A stretch of DNA of 5,312 nucleotides from DATGHS01 sp035307785 (GCA_035307785.1 DATGHS010000327.1:1-5312), one strand, 5' to 3'; numbered from the stretch's first letter, positions 1 through 5,242 are shown. Notes: generated by a model from the sequence alone, not told the origin. Made by a program: numbers and translations.

Positions 1-549
1 ATCTGGCCGACGCTGTCGCCGGTGCTGGCAAAGGCGGCGGAACGGCAGTCGTCGGTGATGAAATTGAAGCCGACGGGGCCGTCGAATCCACCGAGTGCGC
101 CGCCGCCGGTTCCGGAAATGCCGGCCGCGGCCCAATTGCCGCCGCCGCTGAAACCGCCGTCGTCGATTATCAAGTCCACCTGCTCCGGCGTGCGCAAGGC
201 GAAGCCGGAGATGACCGTGCCCGCGGTGCCGGCCATGCCGCTGCCGGGGAGTGCGGTACGCAAAGCATCGGGCCTTTCAAGCAATCACGGGCGCGGCGTG
301 GCGGTGTCGAGCCCATCGTTTTCGCTAGGCACACCGCCGAAGCCGGAATTCCTGCGGGAGCTGGATGCGGTGGGCGTGGCCGACCCTTCGCCGGCCGACG
401 CCCCAACGCCATCGGCCGTGGCCCGGATTGTACCCGGCCTTTATCCGGAGCAAACACCACGCACCGGCATGGGGCCGCTGGGCTTCCTGGCCCTGGGCAT
501 CACCGTGGGAGTTGCTTGCTTCCTCGCGGCCCAGACGTTTATGAAGTGA
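1..549 (+). CDS. Proline-rich protein with C-terminal membrane anchor (5' partial)
   Basis: The reading frame is open from the first base, so the gene very likely begins upstream; the GTG at 22 has no convincing ribosome site. The visible 182 residues fall into two parts. Residues 1 to about 157 are low in complexity and rich in Pro, Ala and Ser, with many PP/PPP runs and Lys-Pro pairs, as in a disordered linker. Residues about 160-178 form one hydrophobic helix (LGFLALGITVGVACFLAAQ), followed by only TFMK and the stop. This looks like a tail-anchored protein, or the last membrane helix of a larger one, with the linker in the cytoplasm or periplasm. Third codon positions are strongly G/C, which supports coding. 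I recognise no domain, and the function may lie in the missing N-terminal part. Coding confidence is good; function is unknown. Confidence 0.6.
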   Translation: MWPTLSPVLAKAAERQSSVMKLKPTGPSNPPSAPPPVPEMPAAAQLPPPLKPPSSIIKSTCSGVRKAKPEMTVPAVPAMPLPGSAVRKASGLSSNHGRGVAVSSPSFSLGTPPKPEFLRELDAVGVADPSPADAPTPSAVARIVPGLYPEQTPRTGMGPLGFLALGITVGVACFLAAQTFMK

Positions 550-571
550 TGGATTGCAACGAGACCAAAGC

Positions 572-621
572 CCGCCTCTCGTCTCACCGGTCCAATGCCG
601 GACCGTGAAGAAGAGGGGCGG
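572..621 (+). terminator. Imperfect hairpin after the proline-rich gene, possible terminator
   Basis: CGGTCC (588-593) and GGACCG (600-605) pair perfectly around a 6-base loop. Outside them, CCGCC plus TCT (572-579) can pair with AGA and GGCGG (612-621), with a GG bulge and unpaired bases between the two stems. The hairpin starts 22 bases after the stop of the upstream gene. There is no clear T-run after it, so it may be a weak or factor-assisted terminator, or merely an RNA fold. Confidence 0.25.
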
Positions 622-672
622 TTGTGATTACGGCAATCGCTGCCGACCTTCCATCCCCGGCACGGAGGAGTT

Positions 673-807
673 ATGGTGTTAAGTAAGGAAACGAGCATTC
701 GCCAGCTCACCTCGCGAACCGGTGTGATGGAACTTTCATGCTGCTGCGTTGCAAGATCGATCAGTTGCTGCTACCCGCACGAGTCTGCCCCAAGGCAAGC
801 GCGGTGA
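673..807 (+). CDS. Possible 44-residue small ORF with strong Shine-Dalgarno
   Basis: An ATG at 673 follows GGAGGAG (664-670), one of the best ribosome sites in the window although the spacing is short (4 bases from GGAGG). The ORF encodes 44 residues, with Cys clusters in the middle (SCCC and SCC near residues 24-34), and stops at 805-807. It overlaps the first 70 bases of the 78-residue ORF in another frame. It could be a translated leader coupled to that gene, the true 5' end of it split by a frameshift or sequencing error, or chance. The Cys-rich part lies exactly where the second frame is already coding, so that part may be a shadow. No homology is recognised. Confidence 0.22.
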   Translation: MVLSKETSIRQLTSRTGVMELSCCCVARSISCCYPHESAPRQAR

Positions 808-974
808 TCGCCTGGGACGGGTCCGAATCATTTCTTTTGGAGCGGGTGGAAGCGGTGTACTATGAGTTGCTTTCGGCCACACGCGAAGAGCAGCTCTGGT
901 TGGAGCGCAATGGCTACCGGTTGTTGAAACCGGCCGCCGACTTTCGCTGCGAAGTCATTCCACTCCGCGCATGA
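738..974 (+). CDS. Small hypothetical protein, 78 residues
   Basis: This 78-residue product has ordinary globular composition: an N-terminal stretch MLLRCKIDQLLLPARV, a central charged helix-like segment (residues about 34-58, ERVEAVYYELLSATREEQ and onward) and a short C-terminal strand-like end. It has no signal peptide or membrane segment. The ATG at 738 has only a weak GGA (729-731) before it, so initiation may depend on coupling to the overlapping ORF at 673, which has a strong ribosome site. Upstream in this frame there is a TAA at 684, so a long extension is impossible. The stop codon abuts the A-run of the terminator serving the convergent gene at 1025-1444. I do not recognise the family. 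It is probably a real cytoplasmic protein of unknown function. Confidence 0.55.
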   Translation: MLLRCKIDQLLLPARVCPKASAVIAWDGSESFLLERVEAVYYELLSATREEQLWLERNGYRLLKPAADFRCEVIPLRA

Positions 975-1007
975 AAAAACCGCCTGCGGCCCGGGCCGCA
1001 AGCGGTT
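974..1007 (-). terminator. Intrinsic terminator of the Gly/His-rich gene
   Basis: Positions 978-992 and 993-1007 are near-perfect inverted repeats, giving a GC-rich stem of up to 15 bp (fewer once a minimal loop is left at the centre). On the minus strand the stem is followed directly by six T residues (979-974), the classic layout. The single non-complementary position (984/1001) is a G-U wobble in minus-strand RNA but a C-A mismatch in plus-strand RNA, which also favours the minus strand. It starts 17 bases after the stop codon of the Gly/His-rich gene. It may partly stop plus-strand transcription too. Confidence 0.8.
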
Positions 1008-1024
1008 GCAAATTCAGGCGCGGC

Positions 1025-1444
1025 TCAGTCGGCCATGAAATAATCGCGCGGGCTGCGAGCAAACGGATGTTGCGGGAACACCACCGTGCCGGCCTGGGAG
1101 GTGGGGAATGGGCTGTGGTCATATTGGCCGAAGAGGCCGTTGCCACCGCCGAAGCCATTGCCATGGCCATAGGGATCGCCATAGCCGCCGCCAAAGCCGT
1201 GACCGCCGTGACCATGCGGTTCGGCGGGGTGATAAGGCAGTGGGTGGCAGTGGATGCCAAAGTGGCCTAGCAAACCGTGCTTGGCCGGAGCGCCGGCTTC
1301 CATGGGGGCGGCATAGCCGCAGCCGCCGGCGGAAGCTTGAGTTTGGTTAGGGGCTGGAACAGGTTGAGGATATTGCGACCAGCCCAGCGAAGCCATTGCC
1401 AGGGCCACGCTCAGGGCCGCCGCTCCGCGGATGAGAATCTTCAT
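1025..1444 (-). CDS. Secreted Gly/His-rich small protein
   Basis: The 139-residue product starts at the ATG at 1444, chosen because AAAGGAG sits 5 bases upstream and because a Sec-type signal peptide then begins at once: MKILIR, then a hydrophobic core to about residue 20, with cleavage probably between residues 18 and 24. A further 14 codons are open upstream but lack these signs. The mature part has a Pro/Gln-rich start (25-37), two Cys (42 and 66), then a Gly/His-rich block (about 61-107) with GHGGHGFGGG-type sequence. Eleven His in total suggest possible metal binding, but this is inference; such low-complexity secreted proteins are common in planctomycetes and mostly uncharacterised. The gene ends at a good intrinsic terminator, so it is probably transcribed alone. 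Tandem 9-mers over its ribosome site may affect translation. Confidence 0.75.
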   Translation of the reverse strand: MKILIRGAAALSVALAMASLGWSQYPQPVPAPNQTQASAGGCGYAAPMEAGAPAKHGLLGHFGIHCHPLPYHPAEPHGHGGHGFGGGYGDPYGHGNGFGGGNGLFGQYDHSPFPTSQAGTVVFPQHPFARSPRDYFMAD

Positions 1445-1472
1445 TTCGACTCCTTTCGAGTCCTTCGAGTCC
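1445..1472 (-). repeat. Three tandem 9-mers covering the ribosome site of the Gly/His-rich gene
   Basis: Read on the minus strand, the leader just before the ATG is GGACTCGAA, GGACTCGAA, one A, then GGAGTCGAA. The first two units are identical; the third differs by one base, and that change creates GGAG of the Shine-Dalgarno. GACTC of the second unit can pair with GAGTC of the third across a 5-base loop, so a weak hairpin could mask the ribosome site. Confidence 0.6.
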
Positions 1473-1788
1473 ATCGGTATGCACACCGCAAGCTATCTGC
1501 ACTGTAACCTACAAGTGATTGGCAAGCGGACGGAGAAACGGATTTTCACGCAGGTAGCTGGCAAGATCGGAGTCTAATGCCGAGGCTAGCGAAAACATGG
1601 TGATCGGGACAAAAATGACCGAATAATAAGAAAAAAAAGTATAGAAACTTCGAGGCAGTACCTGTCGCACAATCCGATTTCTCGGTGTGATTGGATGCCG
1701 CTTGCGGTCCGCCTCTTTACACTAACCGTTCAACACACTAGCATCGCCAATTGTAGCATGGGCTGGAATCAATTCGGAGGGGACACTT
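1473..1788. other. Divergent intergenic region with an AT-rich tract
   Basis: No gene is visible here. It lies between the starts of the Gly/His-rich gene (-) and the 59-residue basic protein (+), so it should hold both promoters. Bases 1611-1650 are only 20% G+C, including an 8-base A-run (1631-1638), in sharp contrast to the surroundings. A small hairpin (CACA-AT-CCGA, loop TTTC, TCGG-TGTG, 1668-1689) follows. The plus-strand promoter candidate is listed separately; I see no clear promoter for the minus-strand gene. Confidence 0.5.
1716..1744 (+). promoter_or_regulatory. Candidate sigma70-type promoter for the small basic protein
   Basis: TTTACA (1716-1721; five of six match TTGACA) is followed after 17 bases by TAGCAT (1739-1744; four of six match TATAAT). 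Transcription would begin near 1751, giving a leader of about 38 bases that includes the Shine-Dalgarno at 1776-1780. The AT-rich tract lies about 65 bases upstream. The assignment is by eye, against the E. coli consensus. Confidence 0.4.
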
Positions 1789-1968
1789 GTGAGCATTGTT
1801 CGCATCGGCCTGGCGGAAACCAAGAACTTTGCCGAAGGTTACAACGCCATCTTCGGCGGAAAAAAAGCATCCGCGACAAAGACAGCCCCCAAGAAGGCCA
1901 AGAAAGCGGCCAGCAAGAAACCGAAGGGCAAGAGTATGGCAAAGAAGAAGGCTGCGAAGAAGAAGTGA
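1789..1968 (+). CDS. Small basic protein with histone-H1-like Lys/Ala tail
   Basis: This 59-residue ORF starts with GTG; the start is fixed by GGAGG at 1776-1780 with 8-base spacing. Residues 1-24 (beginning MSIVRIGLAETKNFAEGY) look like a short folded or conserved head ending in Phe-Gly-Gly. Residues 25-59 are a tail with 17 Lys and 9 Ala among 35 residues and no acidic residue, built of KK/KKA/AKK units like histone H1 C-terminal tails or bacterial H1-like proteins. Such tails usually bind nucleic acid, so a nucleoid- or RNA-associated role is plausible but is inference from composition. Two longer overlapping frames have no comparable start signal, and this frame uses AAG-rich, G/C-ending codons. 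It converges with the YjbQ gene 33 bases on. I think similar small proteins occur in planctomycetes but cannot verify this. Confidence 0.7.
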   Translation: MSIVRIGLAETKNFAEGYNAIFGGKKASATKTAPKKAKKAASKKPKGKSMAKKKAAKKK

Positions 1969-2001
1969 AACGATCGCTCGCCGGCTTCGTTCATTGTCGC
2001 C

Positions 2002-2424
2002 TCATTCCCCAATCACCTTCACCAGTACCCGCTTGGGCCGGTTGCCGTCGAATTCGCCGTAGAAGATTTGCTCCCAGGGCCCGAAGTCGAGCTTGCCATT
2101 TGTGATTGCCACCACGACCTCGCGGCCCATGATTTGGCGCTTCAGGTGGGCATCGGCATTATCTTCGTCGGTTCGGTTGTGATGATAGAAATTCGGGTCA
2201 GGATTGAAGGGCGCCAATTGTTCCAGCCATTTGCCGAAGTCGTGATGCAGGCCGTGCTCATCGTCGTTGATGAAGACGCTGCTCGTAATATGCATCGTGT
2301 TCACCAGACACAAGCCCTCTTGCACACCGCTTTGCCGGACCGCCTCCTCGACCTCGGTGGTGATGTTGATGAACTCCATCTTGGATGGAATGTTGTACGT
2401 CAGGTATTTGGTGAGTGACTTCAT
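2002..2424 (-). CDS. yjbQ: YjbQ/UPF0047 family protein
   Basis: The 140-residue product matches the usual length and pattern of the YjbQ family (UPF0047, annotated as secondary thiamine-phosphate synthase enzyme). Visible hallmarks are HITSS with His45 in the first block (usually PHTTA), then HHNR (81-84), DNADAHLK (88-95), NGKLDFGPWEQIFYGEFDG (109-127) and the basic C-terminal strand KRVLVKVIGE. These conserved His, Asn, Asp and Glu residues line the putative active site of the trimeric fold. Family members can weakly replace ThiE, but the true physiological role is not settled. The start at 2424 (MKSLTKYL) is preferred over an in-frame ATG nine codons upstream because it matches the family's N-terminus and has GGAAAG before it. 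It is cytoplasmic, intact and probably monocistronic from the promoter at 2461-2488. Confidence 0.93.
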   Translation of the reverse strand: MKSLTKYLTYNIPSKMEFINITTEVEEAVRQSGVQEGLCLVNTMHITSSVFINDDEHGLHHDFGKWLEQLAPFNPDPNFYHHNRTDEDNADAHLKRQIMGREVVVAITNGKLDFGPWEQIFYGEFDGNRPKRVLVKVIGE

Positions 2425-2460
2425 GGCTTTCCAAGTCCAGTGAACTGGCACAATTTCGAT

Positions 2461-2488
2461 AGAATAATTCGCGCTACATTATTGGCAA
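2461..2488 (-). promoter_or_regulatory. Candidate sigma70-type promoter for the YjbQ gene
   Basis: On the minus strand TTGCCA (2488-2483; five of six match TTGACA) is followed after 16 bases by TATTCT (2466-2461; four of six match TATAAT). Transcription would start near 2454, about 30 bases before the ATG. A small palindrome, CCAGT-GA-ACTGG (2437-2448), would then lie in the leader and could be an operator or a short RNA fold. Confidence 0.4.
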
Positions 2489-2684
2489 GGTAATTGTTCT
2501 TCCCATTCTCTTCCGATACCGCTTCTAGCAGGGCATCATGGAAAAGGACCGCAAGGATCTTTCGCCGGGACCGTGGCAAGCTCGGAATCAATGACCTATC
2601 GAAATTCACGCCGACATGAAAGTTGATCTAGACGAGATCTTCCGCACGTTCGAGGAAGCGGCAAGGTCAAAGTGCCCTTTCCCG
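2489..2684. other. Central part of the divergent gap between yjbQ and the cytochrome gene
   Basis: The whole gap between the two start codons is 346 bases (2425-2770), with promoter candidates at both ends. In this central part I see no supported gene. A 39-codon ORF from the ATG at 2616 (beginning MKVDLDEIFRTFEEAA) has a protein-like first half but no ribosome site, and it runs through the cytochrome promoter candidate. It may be a gene remnant. Confidence 0.4.
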
Positions 2685-2712
2685 TTGACTTCCCACTTCC
2701 ACTCATTACAAC
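2685..2712 (+). promoter_or_regulatory. Candidate sigma70-type promoter for the cytochrome operon
   Basis: TTGACT (2685-2690; five of six match TTGACA) is followed after 16 bases by TACAAC (2707-2712; four of six match TATAAT). Transcription would begin near 2719, giving a leader of about 50 bases to the ATG at 2771. If real, this excludes the longer in-frame start at 2672. Confidence 0.45.
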
Positions 2713-2770
2713 GCCACGGTCGATCGACAATCTGACTTCTCGAATTTGCACCATGAAAGGGGGAACGGCT

Positions 2771-4141
2771 ATGAAGGCTTTGGGAAGAATCAGCTTGGTG
2801 GTTACGGCGCTTGCATGTGCCGCGCTGCTCTGCATCGGCGCAGCGCGGACCGACGAGCCGTCGCCGGAATCATTCGCGGCTGTCAAGGCGCGCATGTCGG
2901 CCGCCAAGCCGGAGATTATGAAGCGACAAATGGCATTGCTGGAAGCGCGTTACGACTTGGCCGACCGGCCGATCAAGGGCGTGACGATGTCGAAAGGGAA
3001 GGCCATTCAAGGCGGGGCGCGTGTTCGGCTTCCCGAGGGAATGACCTGGGAAAAGCTCGGCAACATGAGTCCCGATGAGATACTGAGCGCCGGCGTTTTT
3101 CCCGCCGGTTTCATGCCCTTGCCGCACCCAAATCATCCGGAAGGCGGCATGCTCTTTCCCAAGTTTCACATCGACGAGATCAAGAAGCAGGAAGGCCGCG
3201 ATCTGGCCCGCTTCGACCTCGATTTCGATTACCCTGATCACATTCTTCCTGAGTTTCCGCCGCCAATGTACCTGACCACGCACACTGAAATGGGGGACGT
3301 GACCAAGGGCAAACTGGTGACGATCGACAATTTCTACGAGCTCTTCAAAGACATCCTTAATTCGAAACAGCTGGAAGGGCTCCGGCTATTGGTTACTCCC
3401 TTCGGCCAACAGCAATTCAACGCCACCGACGACCGCCGCACCGAGCGGCCAAGCCGCGGTGTGATGTGCTTCGATTGCCACGTGAATGGCCACACCAACG
3501 GTGCTACCCACCTGGTCGGCGATATTCGGCCACAAGAGTTGCGCCATCGTATCGAGACACCGTCGCTGCGTGGTGTGAACGTGCAGCGACTGTTTGGTTC
3601 GCAGCGTGCGCTCAAGAGCGTCGAGGACTTCACGGAATTTGAGCAGCGGGCAGCGTATTTCGATGGCGACCCCATCACGGCTACCAAGAAAGGCGTGAAT
3701 ATCCTTGAGCGCGGCAGCCAGGTACACTTCATGGGCGAATTCCAGGCGCTTCTCGATTTCCCGCCTGCGCCCAAGCTCGATGTCTTCGGCAAGCTTGATC
3801 CGAAGAAAGCAACCGAGAGCGAAATGCGCGGCCAAACACTGTTCTTTGGCAAAGCCAGGTGCGCGGAATGCCACCCGGCCCCGTACTACACCGACAATAC
3901 CATGCACAATCTGAAGGCCGAGCGCTTTTTCAAGGCGCGGATGATTAATGGCCACATGGCCGGCGGCGACGGCTCCATCAAGACCTTTACACTTCGTGGT
4001 ATCAAAGATTCGCCGCCTTACTTGCATGATGGCCGCCTGCCTACGCTGGAGGACACTGTGGAGTACTTCAACGTGATCCTGGAATTGAAGCTGAACGCGC
4101 AAGAGAAGGAAGATCTGTTGGCGTTCATGCGGCAACTGTAG
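2771..4141 (+). CDS. Exported di-heme c-type cytochrome, cytochrome c peroxidase/MauG-like
   Basis: The 456-residue product starts at the ATG at 2771, which has AAAGGGGGA upstream and begins a Sec signal peptide (MKALGR, hydrophobic to about residue 24, cleavage near Ala24/25). An ATG at 2753 and open codons back to 2672 are less likely. It has two heme-attachment motifs: CFDCH (233-237) and CAECH (364-368). Each is followed by a TLRN-like signature of di-heme peroxidases: TPSLRG (263-268) and TLRG (407-410), the latter leading into PPYLHDGRLPTLEDTVEYF with His419. Met391, His395 and Met396 are candidate distal ligands. Known family members use two hemes to reduce H2O2 or oxidise a partner in the periplasm. 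Unusual are about 200 residues before the first heme and the lack of any Trp between the hemes (the only Trp is Trp93), so peroxidase activity is not assured. It probably heads an operon with the gene at 4199. Confidence 0.85.
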   Translation: MKALGRISLVVTALACAALLCIGAARTDEPSPESFAAVKARMSAAKPEIMKRQMALLEARYDLADRPIKGVTMSKGKAIQGGARVRLPEGMTWEKLGNMSPDEILSAGVFPAGFMPLPHPNHPEGGMLFPKFHIDEIKKQEGRDLARFDLDFDYPDHILPEFPPPMYLTTHTEMGDVTKGKLVTIDNFYELFKDILNSKQLEGLRLLVTPFGQQQFNATDDRRTERPSRGVMCFDCHVNGHTNGATHLVGDIRPQELRHRIETPSLRGVNVQRLFGSQRALKSVEDFTEFEQRAAYFDGDPITATKKGVNILERGSQVHFMGEFQALLDFPPAPKLDVFGKLDPKKATESEMRGQTLFFGKARCAECHPAPYYTDNTMHNLKAERFFKARMINGHMAGGDGSIKTFTLRGIKDSPPYLHDGRLPTLEDTVEYFNVILELKLNAQEKEDLLAFMRQL

Positions 4142-4147
4142 GATCGT

Positions 4148-4184
4148 CGTTTGCGGCGTAGCCATGCTGGCTTCGCCGCAAACG
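4148..4184 (+). repeat. Strong intercistronic hairpin before the second operon gene
   Basis: CGTTTGCGGCG (4148-4158) is perfectly complementary to CGCCGCAAACG (4174-4184). After one T-T mismatch, AGCC (4160-4163) pairs with GGCT (4169-4172) around the loop ATGCT. There is no T-run straight after it, so it is not a standard terminator. The ribosome site GGAG (4187-4190) of the next gene begins two bases after the stem. It could stabilise the upstream mRNA, lower or tune translation of the second gene, or be a copy of a dispersed REP-like palindrome. Confidence 0.75.
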
Positions 4185-4198
4185 CCGGAGATTTTCAC

Positions 4199-5239
4199 AT
4201 GGGTTCACACACGCGAGCTGGGTTGGCGAGCGGGATTTGCCTTTTCTTTATTTGCCCATTGTTTGCGGAAGAACCTCAAAAGCCCACCGAGCCGACTCCG
4301 GAAGAGATGGCCACAGCCGTGTCTCGGGGACTGGCCATCGTGCAAAAGGCAGCGGCTAACTATCCCAAGCACCGCGATTGCTTTTCTTGTCATCATCAAA
4401 CGTTGCCGATGCTGGCCATGATTTCGGCCCGCGACCACGGAGTGAAGATCGACGCAGATCTTCTGCCGGTGCAGGTGCAATTCACGCACAAGTCGTTCGA
4501 GAATTCGACTTCGTCGTTGAAAAAAGGTAAAGGCATTGGCGGACGCGCTATGACCGTGGGCTACGCGGCTTGGGCCTTGCTTCTAGCCGATAGCAAAGCC
4601 GACGACACCACCGAAGCGCTGGTCGAATATCTGTTGCAAATACAGCGCGAAGAAGGTCACTGGACTGGCCAGGTATGCCGGCCGCCGCTGGAAGAATCGT
4701 ATTTCACTGCCACCTTTCTCGCGCTGCAAGCAATGAAGCGGTATGGAACTGAAGCGCAGAAGCCTCGGATTAACCATGCCTTGTTACAGGCCAAGGCCTG
4801 GCTGGCATCGGCTCCGGCGAAGGGACAAGAAGACAAGGCCATGCGACTCTGGGCGCTGCACGAATTTAGCGAGAGGAAAGAAGATGTCGCGGCGGCACGA
4901 AACGCAGTGCTCAAGTCTCAGCGCCCAGACGGCGGCTGGGCTCAGCTCGACGAAATGGACAGCGATGCGTACGCTACCGGCCAAATCTTGTTCATTTTGC
5001 AGGCGACAGGGTTGAATGCGCACCAGCAGACGTATCGTCGGGGTATCGACTTTCTTCTCAAGACACAAAAGCCCGACGGGTCGTGGTTCGTCCGCTCGCG
5101 CTCCAAGCCGATTCAGGCCGATTTCGACAATGGCGACCCGCACGGCAAGGATCAGTTCATTTCAATCCCGGCAACAGCCTGGGCCACGGCGGCGCTCGCT
5201 GCCAGCTTGCCGCAAACCGCAAACTCCCGCCCACCATAG
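4199..5239 (+). CDS. Exported heme c protein with squalene-cyclase-like repeats
   Basis: The 346-residue product starts at the ATG at 4199 with GGAG 8 bases upstream; the open TTG start at 4151 lies inside a hairpin. A signal peptide (hydrophobic about 7-22, cleavage after LFA, Ala23) implies export. A c-type heme motif CFSCHH (Cys61, Cys64, His65) comes early. The rest is mainly helical, with three QxxxGxW motifs typical of the alpha/alpha-barrel of squalene-hopene cyclases and prenyltransferases: QREEGHW (149-155), QRPDGGW (241-247) and QKPDGSW (290-296). SDAYATGQ (255-262) and HGKDQFIS (315-322) are further likely family signatures. The cyclase acid motif DxDD is not visible (nearest is DEMDSD, 251-256), and the length is about half that of a hopene cyclase, so cyclase activity is doubtful. 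It follows the di-heme cytochrome by 57 bases, suggesting shared electron transfer. Substrate is unknown. Confidence 0.85.
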   Translation: MGSHTRAGLASGICLFFICPLFAEEPQKPTEPTPEEMATAVSRGLAIVQKAAANYPKHRDCFSCHHQTLPMLAMISARDHGVKIDADLLPVQVQFTHKSFENSTSSLKKGKGIGGRAMTVGYAAWALLLADSKADDTTEALVEYLLQIQREEGHWTGQVCRPPLEESYFTATFLALQAMKRYGTEAQKPRINHALLQAKAWLASAPAKGQEDKAMRLWALHEFSERKEDVAAARNAVLKSQRPDGGWAQLDEMDSDAYATGQILFILQATGLNAHQQTYRRGIDFLLKTQKPDGSWFVRSRSKPIQADFDNGDPHGKDQFISIPATAWATAALAASLPQTANSRPP

Positions 5240-5242
5240 CCT

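Noticed and set aside
1445..1486. Upstream 14-codon extension of the Gly/His-rich protein
   Set aside because: It would place charged residues before the signal peptide, and the strong Shine-Dalgarno fits the internal ATG at 1444.
1969..1991. Possible terminator between the small basic gene and yjbQ
   Set aside because: Only AACGA/TCGTT pair with confidence, the loop is large and there is no T-run on either strand.
1695..2105. Long plus-strand frame of 136 codons over the small basic gene
   Set aside because: It has no ribosome site at its start, runs through the end of the convergent YjbQ gene, and its Glu/Gln-rich middle is the shifted reading of the Lys/Ala tail in the 1789-1968 frame.
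2002..2424. Thiamine biosynthesis cluster or TPP riboswitch around yjbQ
   Set aside because: No other thi gene is near, and the leader of about 30 bases is too short for a TPP riboswitch.
2672..2770. Longer N-terminus of the di-heme cytochrome
   Set aside because: The extension has no ribosome site at 2672, would bury the signal peptide and covers the promoter candidate at 2685-2712; the ATG at 2771 has both a Shine-Dalgarno and a signal peptide.
3386..4198. Long minus-strand open frame opposite the cytochrome gene (270 codons)
   Set aside because: It is the antisense shadow of a gene with clear heme motifs; its translation shows no recognisable domain.
4199..5239. True squalene-hopene cyclase
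   Set aside because: The protein is about half the usual length, has a signal peptide and a heme motif, and lacks the DxDD acid motif.
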